Shown here in pieces: positions 7,204-14,987 of a DNA stretch of 64,000 bases. The translations under genes were made by a program, and so were the position numbers. Where the stretch lies: the NCBI GenBank assembly GCA_964420985.1, contig CAYQUT010000015.1, positions 1 to 64,000 on the forward strand. Direction: 5' to 3'. This DNA is from CAMCTV01 sp964420985. GTDB lineage: Bacteria > Bacteroidota > Bacteroidia > Flavobacteriales_D > Sanyastnellaceae. Position 1 is the stretch's first letter. Each line of letters opens with the position of its first letter. The notes under the pieces were generated by a model. It saw nothing but the letters and a program-made list of their open reading frames with translations. It searched no databases and was not told where the DNA came from.

Positions 7204-7751
7204 GACTTTTGTTCTTCATAGCTTGTCTTTTCCCATTTTGTCTTTTGGGACAAAGTGAGGTCGACACAACGACCACTTCTGGCTCAAAAAGAACTTTCCA
7301 AGACAAATGGAATGAACAACCTTCGCCCTTGAAGGCCACAGTTTTTTCAGCCGTATTGCCTGGCGCAGGTCAGGTATACAACAAGAAATTTTGGAAGGCC
7401 CCAATCGTGTGGGCTGCCGTTGGCACCTGCGTTTACTTCATTGGTAGCAACAGCAAGCAATACCAGTACTATAAATCAGAGTACATCAAAGCAGCGGACA
7501 CCGACCCCTTGACCACGAGTGAGTATACGGCAGCGCAAATCAAACCCGTCATGGATACCTACCGTCAGTGGTTGGACATGAGTTATTTCAGTCTGTTGGG
7601 AGTTTATGCTTTGCAAATCATCGATGCGCATGTCGATGCGCATTTGTCATCGTTTGACATCAGCAGGGATTTGAGTTTTCATTGGTCGCCGGTTCGCATT
7701 CAGCAGCCGGGACAATCCAAACTTGGATTATCTTTATCGCTACAATTTTAA
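7200..7751 (+). CDS. DUF5683 outer-envelope protein
   Basis: 183 aa from a GTG that shares the sequence GTGA with the parB stop, implying coupled translation. A signal peptide ends near LLGQ. The conserved DUF5683 core is FSAVLPGAGQVYNKKFWKAP (about residues 50-70), followed by a hydrophobic stretch and, further on, a DAHVDAHLSSFD block. The family has no known function and is regularly found directly after parB in Bacteroidota. A second predicted helix (YFSLLGVYALQIID) suggests membrane association. Confidence 0.85.
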   Translation: MRLLFFIACLFPFCLLGQSEVDTTTTSGSKRTFQDKWNEQPSPLKATVFSAVLPGAGQVYNKKFWKAPIVWAAVGTCVYFIGSNSKQYQYYKSEYIKAADTDPLTTSEYTAAQIKPVMDTYRQWLDMSYFSLLGVYALQIIDAHVDAHLSSFDISRDLSFHWSPVRIQQPGQSKLGLSLSLQF

Positions 7752-7754
7752 AGC

Positions 7755-8474
7755 ATGCGAGTAGCCATTTTGGGATATGGTAAGATGGGCAAAGCCATTG
7801 AACCCATTCTTATTGAAAGAGGACACGAGATTGTTCTAAAAGTCAACAGCCAAAACCCACTTCAATCATCGGATTTGAATGGCGTCGATGTTGCCATAGA
7901 AGTCAGTCGTCCTGATTTGGCGATGTTCCACATTGAACAATGCTTGTCTGCCAAGGTTCCCATTGTCGTGGGCACTACAGGTTGGTACCAACATTTGGAT
8001 TCCATCAAACAAAAGGTGGAAAACGAAAATTTACATTTGCTTTATGCCACCAATTTTTCCATTGGCGTTCACATGGTATTTGCCTTGAATCAAATCTTGG
8101 CCAAATGGATGAATCAATATCCTGGCTATACACCCAGCATTGAGGAGATTCATCATACTGCCAAACTGGACGCTCCTTCGGGCACGGGAATCACATTGGC
8201 TGAAGGTATATTGGACAACATCCATCGGAAAGACCTTTGGGTGAATCGCGCCAGCGCAATAGAAAATGAATTGGCTTTAACTTCTATTAGAGAAGAAAAT
8301 GTTCCAGGCACCCATACGGTTTCGTATGTTAGCGACGTGGACACCATTGAATTGAAACACATTGCGCACAACAGAAATGGATTTGCCAAAGGGGCCGTTG
8401 AGGCCGCTGAGTGGTTGGTTCAACACCCTGGCATTCACAGTATGCAAGACTTTTTAAACTTTACAACATTATGA
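7755..8474 (+). CDS. dapB: 4-hydroxy-tetrahydrodipicolinate reductase
   Basis: 239 aa. It reduces hydroxy-tetrahydrodipicolinate with NAD(P)H in the diaminopimelate/lysine pathway, feeding peptidoglycan. The N-terminal Rossmann motif is GYGKMGKAIE. The nicotinamide loop VGTTGW is at about 74-79. The substrate motif is EEIHHTAKLDAPSGTG (about 133-148), with the catalytic His pair and Lys. At 239 aa it is slightly shorter than the E. coli enzyme (about 270). The stop overlaps the lepB start in ATGA. Confidence 0.95.
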   Translation: MRVAILGYGKMGKAIEPILIERGHEIVLKVNSQNPLQSSDLNGVDVAIEVSRPDLAMFHIEQCLSAKVPIVVGTTGWYQHLDSIKQKVENENLHLLYATNFSIGVHMVFALNQILAKWMNQYPGYTPSIEEIHHTAKLDAPSGTGITLAEGILDNIHRKDLWVNRASAIENELALTSIREENVPGTHTVSYVSDVDTIELKHIAHNRNGFAKGAVEAAEWLVQHPGIHSMQDFLNFTTL

Positions 8475-10135
8475 AATTGGGAATCCCGGAGATGATGTTC
8501 ATTCTCCTCATTGTTATTTACTGCATTACCTTACCTAAAATATTGGCCCGTGCCGGACAAAAAACATGGATGGCCTATGTACCCTTTTTACAATTCTATC
8601 CTTGGGTCAAAGCCATTCAACGTCCATGGTATTGGGCACTGTTGATGTTGGTACCAGGAGTTAATTTCATCATGATGGTGATTGCGCAGGTGGAATTGGG
8701 TATTGCCTTTAACCAGCGCAGCACAAAAGAGCAATGGCTATTTGGAGCTTTACCCTGGTGGCGTTTGATACAACTTGCTTTTCAGCAAACCAACATTGAG
8801 TATGTTGGTCCAAGATCTTGGGAAGGAAAAAAGAAGAGTTTTGCTCGTGAATGGAGTGAGGCGCTTTTGTTTGCAGTAGTTGCAGCCAGTGTCATCCGTA
8901 GTTTTTTCTTAGAAGCCTTTACCATCCCTACTCCTTCCATGGAAAAGAGCATGTTGGTGGGCGATTATTTATTTGTGAGCAAGTTTGCCTATGGCACCAA
9001 GCTTCCTCAAACCCCCATGAGTATTCCTTTCATGCACAACGCCCTTCCCTTTAGTGGAATGCCGAACAGTTATTTGGAATGGTTCACACTGCCTTATTAC
9101 CGTTTACCAGGAATAGGAAAGGTAGAACGTTTTGATCCTGTGGTTTTCAATTTTCCGCATGGTGATACTATTCTTGTTGACCCCTATTACGCTGGACATG
9201 ATTACTATGGTATCTTAAGACAAGAAGCCATGTTCATGGCGCAAGGCTTTGACAACTATGCCAAAGATACAGAGAAATATGAGGCATTGGCGCGCAAAAA
9301 TTTCACTGAGAAAAAAGTGTGCGTTTCCTGCGCTGCACAGAAAAGACTCCGCAAACCTTTGCCCATTGGTGGATTGCGTTACCGACCGATGGATAAAAAA
9401 GAGAATTACATCAAGCGCTGTATTGGCTTACCAGGAGATCAATTGACCATCAAGCACCGTCAAGTGTTCATCAATGGTCAAGCCATTGAGAATCCCGAAG
9501 GACTAATGTTCAATTATGAATTTGAATTGAAAAATCCTGCCTATGCCAATAGAATTCAGGATAAATACAGTATCAACATTGATGATTTGAATGTCCTCCC
9601 TGATTCTGCAGGGAATCCCTCGAATTTTTTCCGTTGTCCTTTAACACAAGAAGTGTACAACGAGTTAAAAAACAATCCTGAAGTCCTCTGGATTGAAGCC
9701 CAAGACGAAATAGTGAACGAAAATCCACCGGGAACTTTATTCCCCAATAGTTTGAATCCCGCATTTGAGAACTGGACCGTAGACAATTATGGTCCTGTAG
9801 TGATCCCCTCCAAAGGAATGAGCATTCCGATGAATGAGCTGAACTATGCCATGTATCAGAGGGTTATCCGTGTTTATGAAGGTCATCAATTGGAAAAACG
9901 TGGTAATGACTACTTTATTGATGGCCAAAAGGCCGCGCAATATACTTTTGAAAGTGATTATTACTGGATGATGGGGGACAACAGACACCACAGTGCGGAT
10001 AGTCGTTTTTGGGGATTTGTTCCAGAGAATCATGTGGTTGGAAAAGCCGTATTTACTTGGTTCTCAAAAGCGGATCCCAACTATCAAGGACATAGCAAAA
10101 TCCGTTGGGACAGGATGTTTAAACTCGTTGACTAG
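8471..10135 (+). CDS. lepB: Signal peptidase I, long Bacteroidota form
   Basis: 554 aa from the ATG that overlaps the dapB stop (an upstream in-frame start exists inside dapB). Residues 1-115 hold several membrane segments of the DUF5684 type. The S26 protease domain follows: catalytic Ser156 in IPTPSMEKSM and general-base Lys315 in YIKRCIGLPGD. Family box E appears as MGDNRHHSADSRFWGFVP near the end. It removes signal peptides from exported proteins at the inner membrane. The stretch between the catalytic residues is expanded and includes a CVSC pair near residues 284-287, absent from the E. coli enzyme. Confidence 0.93.
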   Translation: MKLGIPEMMFILLIVIYCITLPKILARAGQKTWMAYVPFLQFYPWVKAIQRPWYWALLMLVPGVNFIMMVIAQVELGIAFNQRSTKEQWLFGALPWWRLIQLAFQQTNIEYVGPRSWEGKKKSFAREWSEALLFAVVAASVIRSFFLEAFTIPTPSMEKSMLVGDYLFVSKFAYGTKLPQTPMSIPFMHNALPFSGMPNSYLEWFTLPYYRLPGIGKVERFDPVVFNFPHGDTILVDPYYAGHDYYGILRQEAMFMAQGFDNYAKDTEKYEALARKNFTEKKVCVSCAAQKRLRKPLPIGGLRYRPMDKKENYIKRCIGLPGDQLTIKHRQVFINGQAIENPEGLMFNYEFELKNPAYANRIQDKYSINIDDLNVLPDSAGNPSNFFRCPLTQEVYNELKNNPEVLWIEAQDEIVNENPPGTLFPNSLNPAFENWTVDNYGPVVIPSKGMSIPMNELNYAMYQRVIRVYEGHQLEKRGNDYFIDGQKAAQYTFESDYYWMMGDNRHHSADSRFWGFVPENHVVGKAVFTWFSKADPNYQGHSKIRWDRMFKLVD

Positions 10136-10138
10136 TTC

Positions 10139-10759
10139 ATGTACGCCGTACCAACGTTTTTATTCCCTCCCGTATCGTATTGTATTTTTCTACAACAAGC
10201 GCATCCCCACAAGGATGTGCTTTCTTTTTACCACAAACAGAGTCCTCGAAACCATTTTGAAATACTCAGTGCCAATGGCCGGCAGAAAATCACTTTTGGA
10301 GTAAAAAGCAATGGTGGTATCAAAACATCTCTGAAAGATATCTTCTTAGATGATGGAAATTGGGCGCGCACCACATTGCGGTCCATTCAATCAGCTTACG
10401 GAAAAAGTGCTTTTTACTTCTTTTATCAGCATGAGCTTGAAAAGCTGATCATGGGCTGCCAAGGACAGAATCTTGCCATTACCCATCAATCCATTCATGA
10501 CTGGTTGTATCAATACGGCATGGTTCCCCAATGGCCAGATGCATCTGCTGAGGTCACCCCAATTGTTGTCGAAAAAAAATGGGAGATAACCTCTCCCATT
10601 CAATCGTATCATCAAGTTTTTCAAGACCGGTTTCCGTTCCAAAATGATTTGAGCATTTTGGATTTGATGTTTAACCTCGGCCCTGAAGCCAAGAGTTACC
10701 TACATCAACATCCCATCGTTACGCCTGTCCTTGTGGACCGCCGAAATTCATTGGAATAA
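10139..10759 (+). CDS. WbqC family protein
   Basis: 206 aa, four bases after lepB and last gene of the parA operon. The WbqC-like signature is visible: an N-terminal hydrophobic strand with YCIFLQQ, FEILSANGRQKITFGVK (about 40-56), WARTTLRSIQSAYGKSAFYFFY (about 78-99), and the C-terminal FNLGPEAKSYL. WbqC proteins were first seen in O-antigen loci and are predicted enzymes of uncertain reaction. Regular linkage to lepB in this phylum suggests an envelope role, which is inference. The 3' end overlaps the opposing DUF3467 gene by 41 nt. Confidence 0.85.
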   Translation: MYAVPTFLFPPVSYCIFLQQAHPHKDVLSFYHKQSPRNHFEILSANGRQKITFGVKSNGGIKTSLKDIFLDDGNWARTTLRSIQSAYGKSAFYFFYQHELEKLIMGCQGQNLAITHQSIHDWLYQYGMVPQWPDASAEVTPIVVEKKWEITSPIQSYHQVFQDRFPFQNDLSILDLMFNLGPEAKSYLHQHPIVTPVLVDRRNSLE

Positions 10760-11033
10760 TGGGGTCTTGTCCCAAGGTCTCTTGAATCTTTCCATGTTGC
10801 GATTCAAACTTTTGAATATTGTCTGCTAAGGCACGCTGCAGTCTTTTGGCATGCTGTGGCGTTAATACAATTCTGGAAACTACCTTGGCCTTGGGTACTC
10901 CGGGCATCATTCTAATAAAATCAACAATAAACTCTGCAGGGGAATGGGTAATAACCGCCAAGTTCGAGTACTTTCCTTCTGACATTTCTTCGCTCAATTC
11001 AATATTGAGTCCTTCATCTTTTTGTTGTGCCAT
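10719..11033 (-). CDS. DUF3467 protein
   Basis: 104 aa, soluble, with no signal peptide. The DUF3467 core reads GKYSNLAVITHSPAEFIVDFIRMMPG (residues about 20-45) and VVSRIVLTPQHAKRLQRALADNI (about 52-74). Function is unknown. It is last in the minus-strand operon with lipA and gap, and its final 41 nt overlap the end of wbqC on the other strand. Confidence 0.85.
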   Translation of the reverse strand: MAQQKDEGLNIELSEEMSEGKYSNLAVITHSPAEFIVDFIRMMPGVPKAKVVSRIVLTPQHAKRLQRALADNIQKFESQHGKIQETLGQDPIIPMNFGGPQGQA

Positions 11034-11034
11034 G

Positions 11035-11724
11035 TTACAATATATTTTTTAGTTCAATTAATTCAGTTATGGTAAAAGTAGGTTGAACATTGTGCCGATG
11101 ATCATTGAATTTTAAAAAAACTTGATCCATCCCCACACCACGTGCACCTAAAATATCAGCTTCCCAATCATCCCCGATCATCAAACTTTCCTCTGCGTTG
11201 GTTCCTGCCAATTCAAAGGCGTACTCAAAAATCTTGGGATTGGGCTTTCTTACCCCCACGTCTTCACTGTTGATGTTGTTCACAAAGAATGGAGTTAGAC
11301 CACTTCCATCCATTTTGATTCCTTGTATTTCTTTAAATCCATTGGTAATAATGTGCATGGTGTACTTTCCTTGGAGATAATTCAAAATCTCCAACGCTCC
11401 AGGAATCACGTGGGGCTGGCGGGGACATTGATCGACAAAGGCAGCAGCAAAACGTTCCATCCATTCATCGTTGTAGGCAAAGCCAATGTCATCCATGGAT
11501 CGCGAAAATCGGGCGGTGCGTAGCTCTTCTTTGGACATTGTACCTTCACGATACATGGCCCACACTTTGGCATTGTGTTTTAAGTAGGCTTTATTGAAAG
11601 CCTCAAACAAAGTTTCGTCTATTTCAAACTGCACAAACATCTGTCGCAAGGTCAATTCTGCATTGCGGTGAATGTCCCACAGGGTGCCATCCAAATCAAA
11701 AAAAATATGTTTGTACTTGCTCAT
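11035..11724 (-). CDS. HAD phosphatase, YjjG-type (nucleoside monophosphatase)
   Basis: 229 aa from the ATG that forms ATGA with the gap stop; an in-frame extension of 10 residues inside gap is less likely. HAD motif I is FFDLDGTLWD, motif II is HIITNGF, motif III is the lysine in VGVRKPNPKIFEYA, and motif IV is MIGDDWEADILGA. The cap is all-helical (subfamily IA). This architecture and size match the YjjG/pyrimidine-nucleotidase group, which hydrolyses non-canonical or pyrimidine nucleotides. Exact substrate is unproven. Confidence 0.88.
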   Translation of the reverse strand: MSKYKHIFFDLDGTLWDIHRNAELTLRQMFVQFEIDETLFEAFNKAYLKHNAKVWAMYREGTMSKEELRTARFSRSMDDIGFAYNDEWMERFAAAFVDQCPRQPHVIPGALEILNYLQGKYTMHIITNGFKEIQGIKMDGSGLTPFFVNNINSEDVGVRKPNPKIFEYAFELAGTNAEESLMIGDDWEADILGARGVGMDQVFLKFNDHRHNVQPTFTITELIELKNIL

Positions 11725-12731
11725 TTCTTGTTGCATTTTAATACTACGTCGCAAAGACGATGGCTATACCCCACTTCATTGTCATACCAGCCCACTACTT
11801 TGACCATATTGCCAATGACCGATGTGAGGCCCGCATCGAATACACAGCTGTGGCTGTTGCCAATGATATCACTCGAAACAATGGGATCTTCTGTGTATTC
11901 CAATACTCCACTCCACCTGGATTGAGCAGCATCTTGGAACAATTTGTTGATTTGATTGATGCTCAACGGTTGCTTCACTATACTGGTGATATCCGTTAAC
12001 GAGCCATCGGGAACGGGAACGCGCATTCCGCAACCACCCAACTTATCGGAGAGATGCGGAAATATTCTCGTTAGCGCTTTGGCTGCGCCTGTCGTTGTAG
12101 GTACGATACTTTGCAATGCTCCTCTTCCCCTGCGCCAGTCTTTGTGCGGCGCATCATGCAAACGTTGATCTCCGGTATAAGAATGCACCGTGGTGATGGA
12201 GCAACTCTCAATTTGACAATTCTCGTCTATCAGTTGAATCATGTGTGCCGCACTATTGGTGGTGCAGGAAGCGCAACTGATGATATTGGATTGCTCTATC
12301 CCTTCGTCATTGATTCCCAAAACCACCATCGGGATGGCATCGTCATCTGAGGGTGCCGATAATATGACCTTCTTAACCCCCTGAGAAAGGTGTTGAGACA
12401 ATTCACTTTTGGTTTTCCAAATGCCTGTCGATTCTATCACGACATCCACACCCCATTGCGACCAATCTACCACCTCATTGGGTGTGATCTTTTGATGATA
12501 ACATGTATGGCTTTCATCGGCACTCCAACCACTCTTCGTGCGGGCAACGGTGTTTTTTAATGATCCATGTATACTGTCATATTGCAACAGATGAAACATG
12601 GTATTTTCATCATACAAATCAGCAACGACGACAATTTGAATATTGGGATAATTCAAGGCAGCCCTGTAAACTCCCCTTCCAATCCTTCCAAAACCATGGA
12701 TTCCTACCCTCACCTTCTCGTTGTCTCTCAT
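11721..12731 (-). CDS. gap: Type I glyceraldehyde-3-phosphate dehydrogenase
   Basis: 336 aa. It oxidises glyceraldehyde 3-phosphate with NAD and phosphate in glycolysis. NAD-binding GIHGFGRIGRGVYR is at residues 10-23. Catalytic Cys156 is in SCASCTTNS, and the catalytic His lies in VHSYTGDQRLHDAPH. GMRVPVPDGSLTDIT and WYDNEVGYSHR complete the catalytic domain. The family's usual RVPT is RVPV here and SNASC is SCASC, so it is a somewhat diverged copy and may not be the only GAPDH. The start shares one base with the lipA stop (TAATG). Confidence 0.92.
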   Translation of the reverse strand: MRDNEKVRVGIHGFGRIGRGVYRAALNYPNIQIVVVADLYDENTMFHLLQYDSIHGSLKNTVARTKSGWSADESHTCYHQKITPNEVVDWSQWGVDVVIESTGIWKTKSELSQHLSQGVKKVILSAPSDDDAIPMVVLGINDEGIEQSNIISCASCTTNSAAHMIQLIDENCQIESCSITTVHSYTGDQRLHDAPHKDWRRGRGALQSIVPTTTGAAKALTRIFPHLSDKLGGCGMRVPVPDGSLTDITSIVKQPLSINQINKLFQDAAQSRWSGVLEYTEDPIVSSDIIGNSHSCVFDAGLTSVIGNMVKVVGWYDNEVGYSHRLCDVVLKCNKK

Positions 12732-13591
12732 TACAACATGTGTTTTTCGGCATGATACGAAGAGCGCACCAGTGGTCCGCTTTCCACATGACGGAAACCC
12801 ATCTCTTTTCCAAGCGCCTCATATTCAGCAAAACGCTCCGGTGTAATAAACTCCGCCACTGGTAAGTGTTTGGGAGTAGGTTGTAAATATTGCCCCAAGG
12901 TAATAACATCCAAACCCACTGCTCTCAAATCCTCCATGGTCTCCAATACCTCTTGATGAGATTCGCCTAGACCCAACATGACCCCACTCTTGGTGCGCAT
13001 GCCTCCTTGTTTCAACCTGCGCAACACTTCCAAGCTTCTGTCATACTTGGCTTGGATTCTGACTTGCTTGGTCAATCGTCTTACTGTCTCCAAATTGTGA
13101 GAAACTATTTCTGGCGCGACATCAATGATGCGTTGCAGATTCTCCCATTTCCCAGCAAAATCCGGGATCAACGTTTCCATGGTTACACCAGGAGCTTTTC
13201 TTCTCACCGCCTCCACTGTTTTGACCCAGATATCTGCACCTCCATCGGCAAGATCATCTCTGTCCACGGAAGTAAGCACGGCATGTTTGACCTTCATTAG
13301 AAAAATAGACTCCGCCACATGTTCTGGCTCATGGGGATCCACTTGAAGTGGTCGCCCCGTGGCCACAGCGCAGAATCCGCAAGAACGTGTACATATATTT
13401 CCCAAAATCATGAAGGTTGCCGTTCCCTCTCCCCAACACTCCCCCATATTGGGACAGTTTCCACTCTCACAAATGGTATGAAGTTTATGCTCAGAAACAA
13501 GACTGCGCACCATTTTATAATTTTCTCCGGTGGGCAACTTCACTCTCAACCACTTTGGCTTGGGCACCCTGCCTGTTGTCAACTCACTCAT
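12731..13591 (-). CDS. lipA: Lipoyl synthase
   Basis: 286 aa radical-SAM enzyme that inserts two sulfurs into octanoyl groups on lipoyl domains. The auxiliary cluster motif CESGNCPNMGEC is near residues 40-51 and the radical-SAM motif CTRSCGFCAV near 66-75. The C-terminal RSSYHAEK carries the conserved serine ligand. It serves dehydrogenase complexes, of which the lpd gene at 37860 is a component. The ATG overlaps the upstream gene's stop as ATGA. Confidence 0.96.
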   Translation of the reverse strand: MSELTTGRVPKPKWLRVKLPTGENYKMVRSLVSEHKLHTICESGNCPNMGECWGEGTATFMILGNICTRSCGFCAVATGRPLQVDPHEPEHVAESIFLMKVKHAVLTSVDRDDLADGGADIWVKTVEAVRRKAPGVTMETLIPDFAGKWENLQRIIDVAPEIVSHNLETVRRLTKQVRIQAKYDRSLEVLRRLKQGGMRTKSGVMLGLGESHQEVLETMEDLRAVGLDVITLGQYLQPTPKHLPVAEFITPERFAEYEALGKEMGFRHVESGPLVRSSYHAEKHML

Positions 13592-14370
13592 TTCTTGTTG
13601 TATTTTGAACCAAAAAAGAATCGGGTATAAATGGCCGGAAAGATGAAATGATTTTTCGCTCGGTCATTGTATCGATTCAATATTTCTTGGGACATAATTT
13701 CTATTCTCTTGGGGTAAACATCAGCTGTCGCGCCAATTTCAACCCCTCTGATTCCATTTTCTGAAGGGCTATACTCAAATCGCAACGCAAATTTGAAAAA
13801 CAAACCCATTTGCACTTTTGTTTCATTCAAGCCTGTCAAGTTGGAAGATCTTCCATAGATGTTATCCGTGTAATGCTCATTGGGGTTGAATTTTTCCGAT
13901 CGTACTTGGTAACGTCCTAGTACAGTAGAAGCGTATAATATTTGCAAATAAACAGGTTTAACAAATCCAATAGAAGGACCCACCTGCCAGAGACGATCGA
14001 TCTGCACACCGTTCTTTCTCAATTTTTCTGCAAATTCTTTGTTCTGCCCCAATCCCAGACGGAGAGCAAAAAAACTATTCATTTTCCCGTAGTAATAGGC
14101 CCTGGCTTGGGGATCCTGAAAATAGGACTTCACCTCTTTTTCATGACGGTAAAAATGAAGATCCGCACTCCATTTCCAAAAAGTGTAGGCATCCTTTCCT
14201 TTGGTGTATACATCTCCCCCGAATCCCCATCCATTGGACTGAAACGTCAAAGCGTAAGCCCGTTCACGGTCATGTAAAATATTACGAGGAACCCCATCAT
14301 CGGTTACTTGAGCGGAACTCAACAGGTGGACGCATAACATCCCTAAAAAAAGGATCCAAGCTTTTTTCAT
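13588..14370 (-). CDS. Predicted outer-membrane beta-barrel protein
   Basis: 260 aa, first gene of the lipA operon. A signal peptide ends at SSAQ. The mature part has alternating hydrophobic strands rich in Tyr, Phe and Gly (TFQSNGWGFGGDVY, FFALRLGLGQ, MGLFFKFALRFEY, GVEIGATADVYP) and ends near an aromatic residue in YTRFFFG, as expected of a barrel. No named family was recognised. The terminal TGA overlaps lipA's ATG, so the two are probably coupled, although no functional link is obvious. Confidence 0.75.
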   Translation of the reverse strand: MKKAWILFLGMLCVHLLSSAQVTDDGVPRNILHDRERAYALTFQSNGWGFGGDVYTKGKDAYTFWKWSADLHFYRHEKEVKSYFQDPQARAYYYGKMNSFFALRLGLGQNKEFAEKLRKNGVQIDRLWQVGPSIGFVKPVYLQILYASTVLGRYQVRSEKFNPNEHYTDNIYGRSSNLTGLNETKVQMGLFFKFALRFEYSPSENGIRGVEIGATADVYPKRIEIMSQEILNRYNDRAKNHFIFPAIYTRFFFGSKYNKK

Positions 14371-14375
14371 TCCTA

Positions 14376-14383
14376 CAAAGATA
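14376..14383 (-). promoter_or_regulatory. -7 box TATCTTTG for the OMP-lipA-gap operon
   Basis: A perfect TAnnTTTG on the minus strand 5 bp before the ATG at 14370. It is back to back with the osmC-like promoter, giving a 54-bp divergent promoter region. Confidence 0.6.
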
Positions 14384-14394
14384 CATCTTCATCG

Positions 14395-14402
14395 TAACTT
14401 TG
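14395..14402 (+). promoter_or_regulatory. -7 box TAACTTTG for the OsmC-family gene
   Basis: A perfect TAnnTTTG on the plus strand, 22 bp before the ATG at 14425. Confidence 0.6.
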
Positions 14403-14424
14403 TTTTTGAACAAAACAGAATAAA

Positions 14425-14835
14425 ATGCACAGTATCGAAGTCCAATATTTAGGAGAGTTGCGGTGTCAAGGGAAACACTTGAAAAGCAATAGCATCATTA
14501 TTTCCGATGCCCCCGTTGACAATCAGGGAAAGGGAGAAGCTTTTTCTCCTACCGATTTAACTTGCACATCCTTGGCCATGTGCATGATGACCATCATGGG
14601 CATTGCAGCAGAGGAAAAAAATATTGAATTAAAAGACATCAAAGCAGCAGTAACCAAAGTGATGGGTACAGAACCACGAAGAATAGTTGGAATTAAAATA
14701 AATATGTTCGGAAATTGGGATCAGTTGACAGAACGAGAAGTAGCGATAATAAAAAATGCCGCGAATACATGCCCCGTTGCAAAGAGCATACATCCCGACA
14801 TTCAGTTGGACATCTTTTGGGAGAGTAACGCCTGA
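14425..14835 (+). CDS. OsmC family peroxide-detoxifying protein
   Basis: 136 aa. The OsmC fold is indicated by FSPTDLTCTSLAMCMMTIMGI (residues about 41-60), with a cysteine at the first redox position, and by NTCPVAKSIHPD (about 112-123), with the second. The pair reduces organic hydroperoxides in OsmC/Ohr proteins. It stands alone with its own promoter. Confidence 0.9.
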   Translation: MHSIEVQYLGELRCQGKHLKSNSIIISDAPVDNQGKGEAFSPTDLTCTSLAMCMMTIMGIAAEEKNIELKDIKAAVTKVMGTEPRRIVGIKINMFGNWDQLTEREVAIIKNAANTCPVAKSIHPDIQLDIFWESNA

Positions 14836-14836
14836 T

Positions 14837-14956
14837 TTACTTCACAGGTGCACTAACCGCCGCCTTATCGTAAGCAGCACACTTTGGATGCTTAGATACA
14901 CATGCAGCTGTTGTCATCGCTAAAACCACCAAGCAGAATAATAATTTCTTGTTCAT
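14837..14956 (-). CDS. Small lipoprotein, 39 aa
   Basis: The ATG at 14956-14954 opens a 39-codon frame ending TAA at 14839-14837. The product begins MNKKLLFCLVVLAMTTAAC, a textbook lipoprotein signal (KK, hydrophobic core, lipobox TAAC with Cys19), leaving a mature peptide of 21 residues that includes a second Cys in HPKCAAYDKAA. The frame fills nearly all the space between the osmC-like gene and the divergent barrel gene. Tiny lipoproteins of this sort are common in Bacteroidota and usually missed. Function is unknown. Confidence 0.75.
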   Translation of the reverse strand: MNKKLLFCLVVLAMTTAACVSKHPKCAAYDKAAVSAPVK

Positions 14957-14987
14957 GTTCGTTGAATTTGATGACAAATATAAACCA

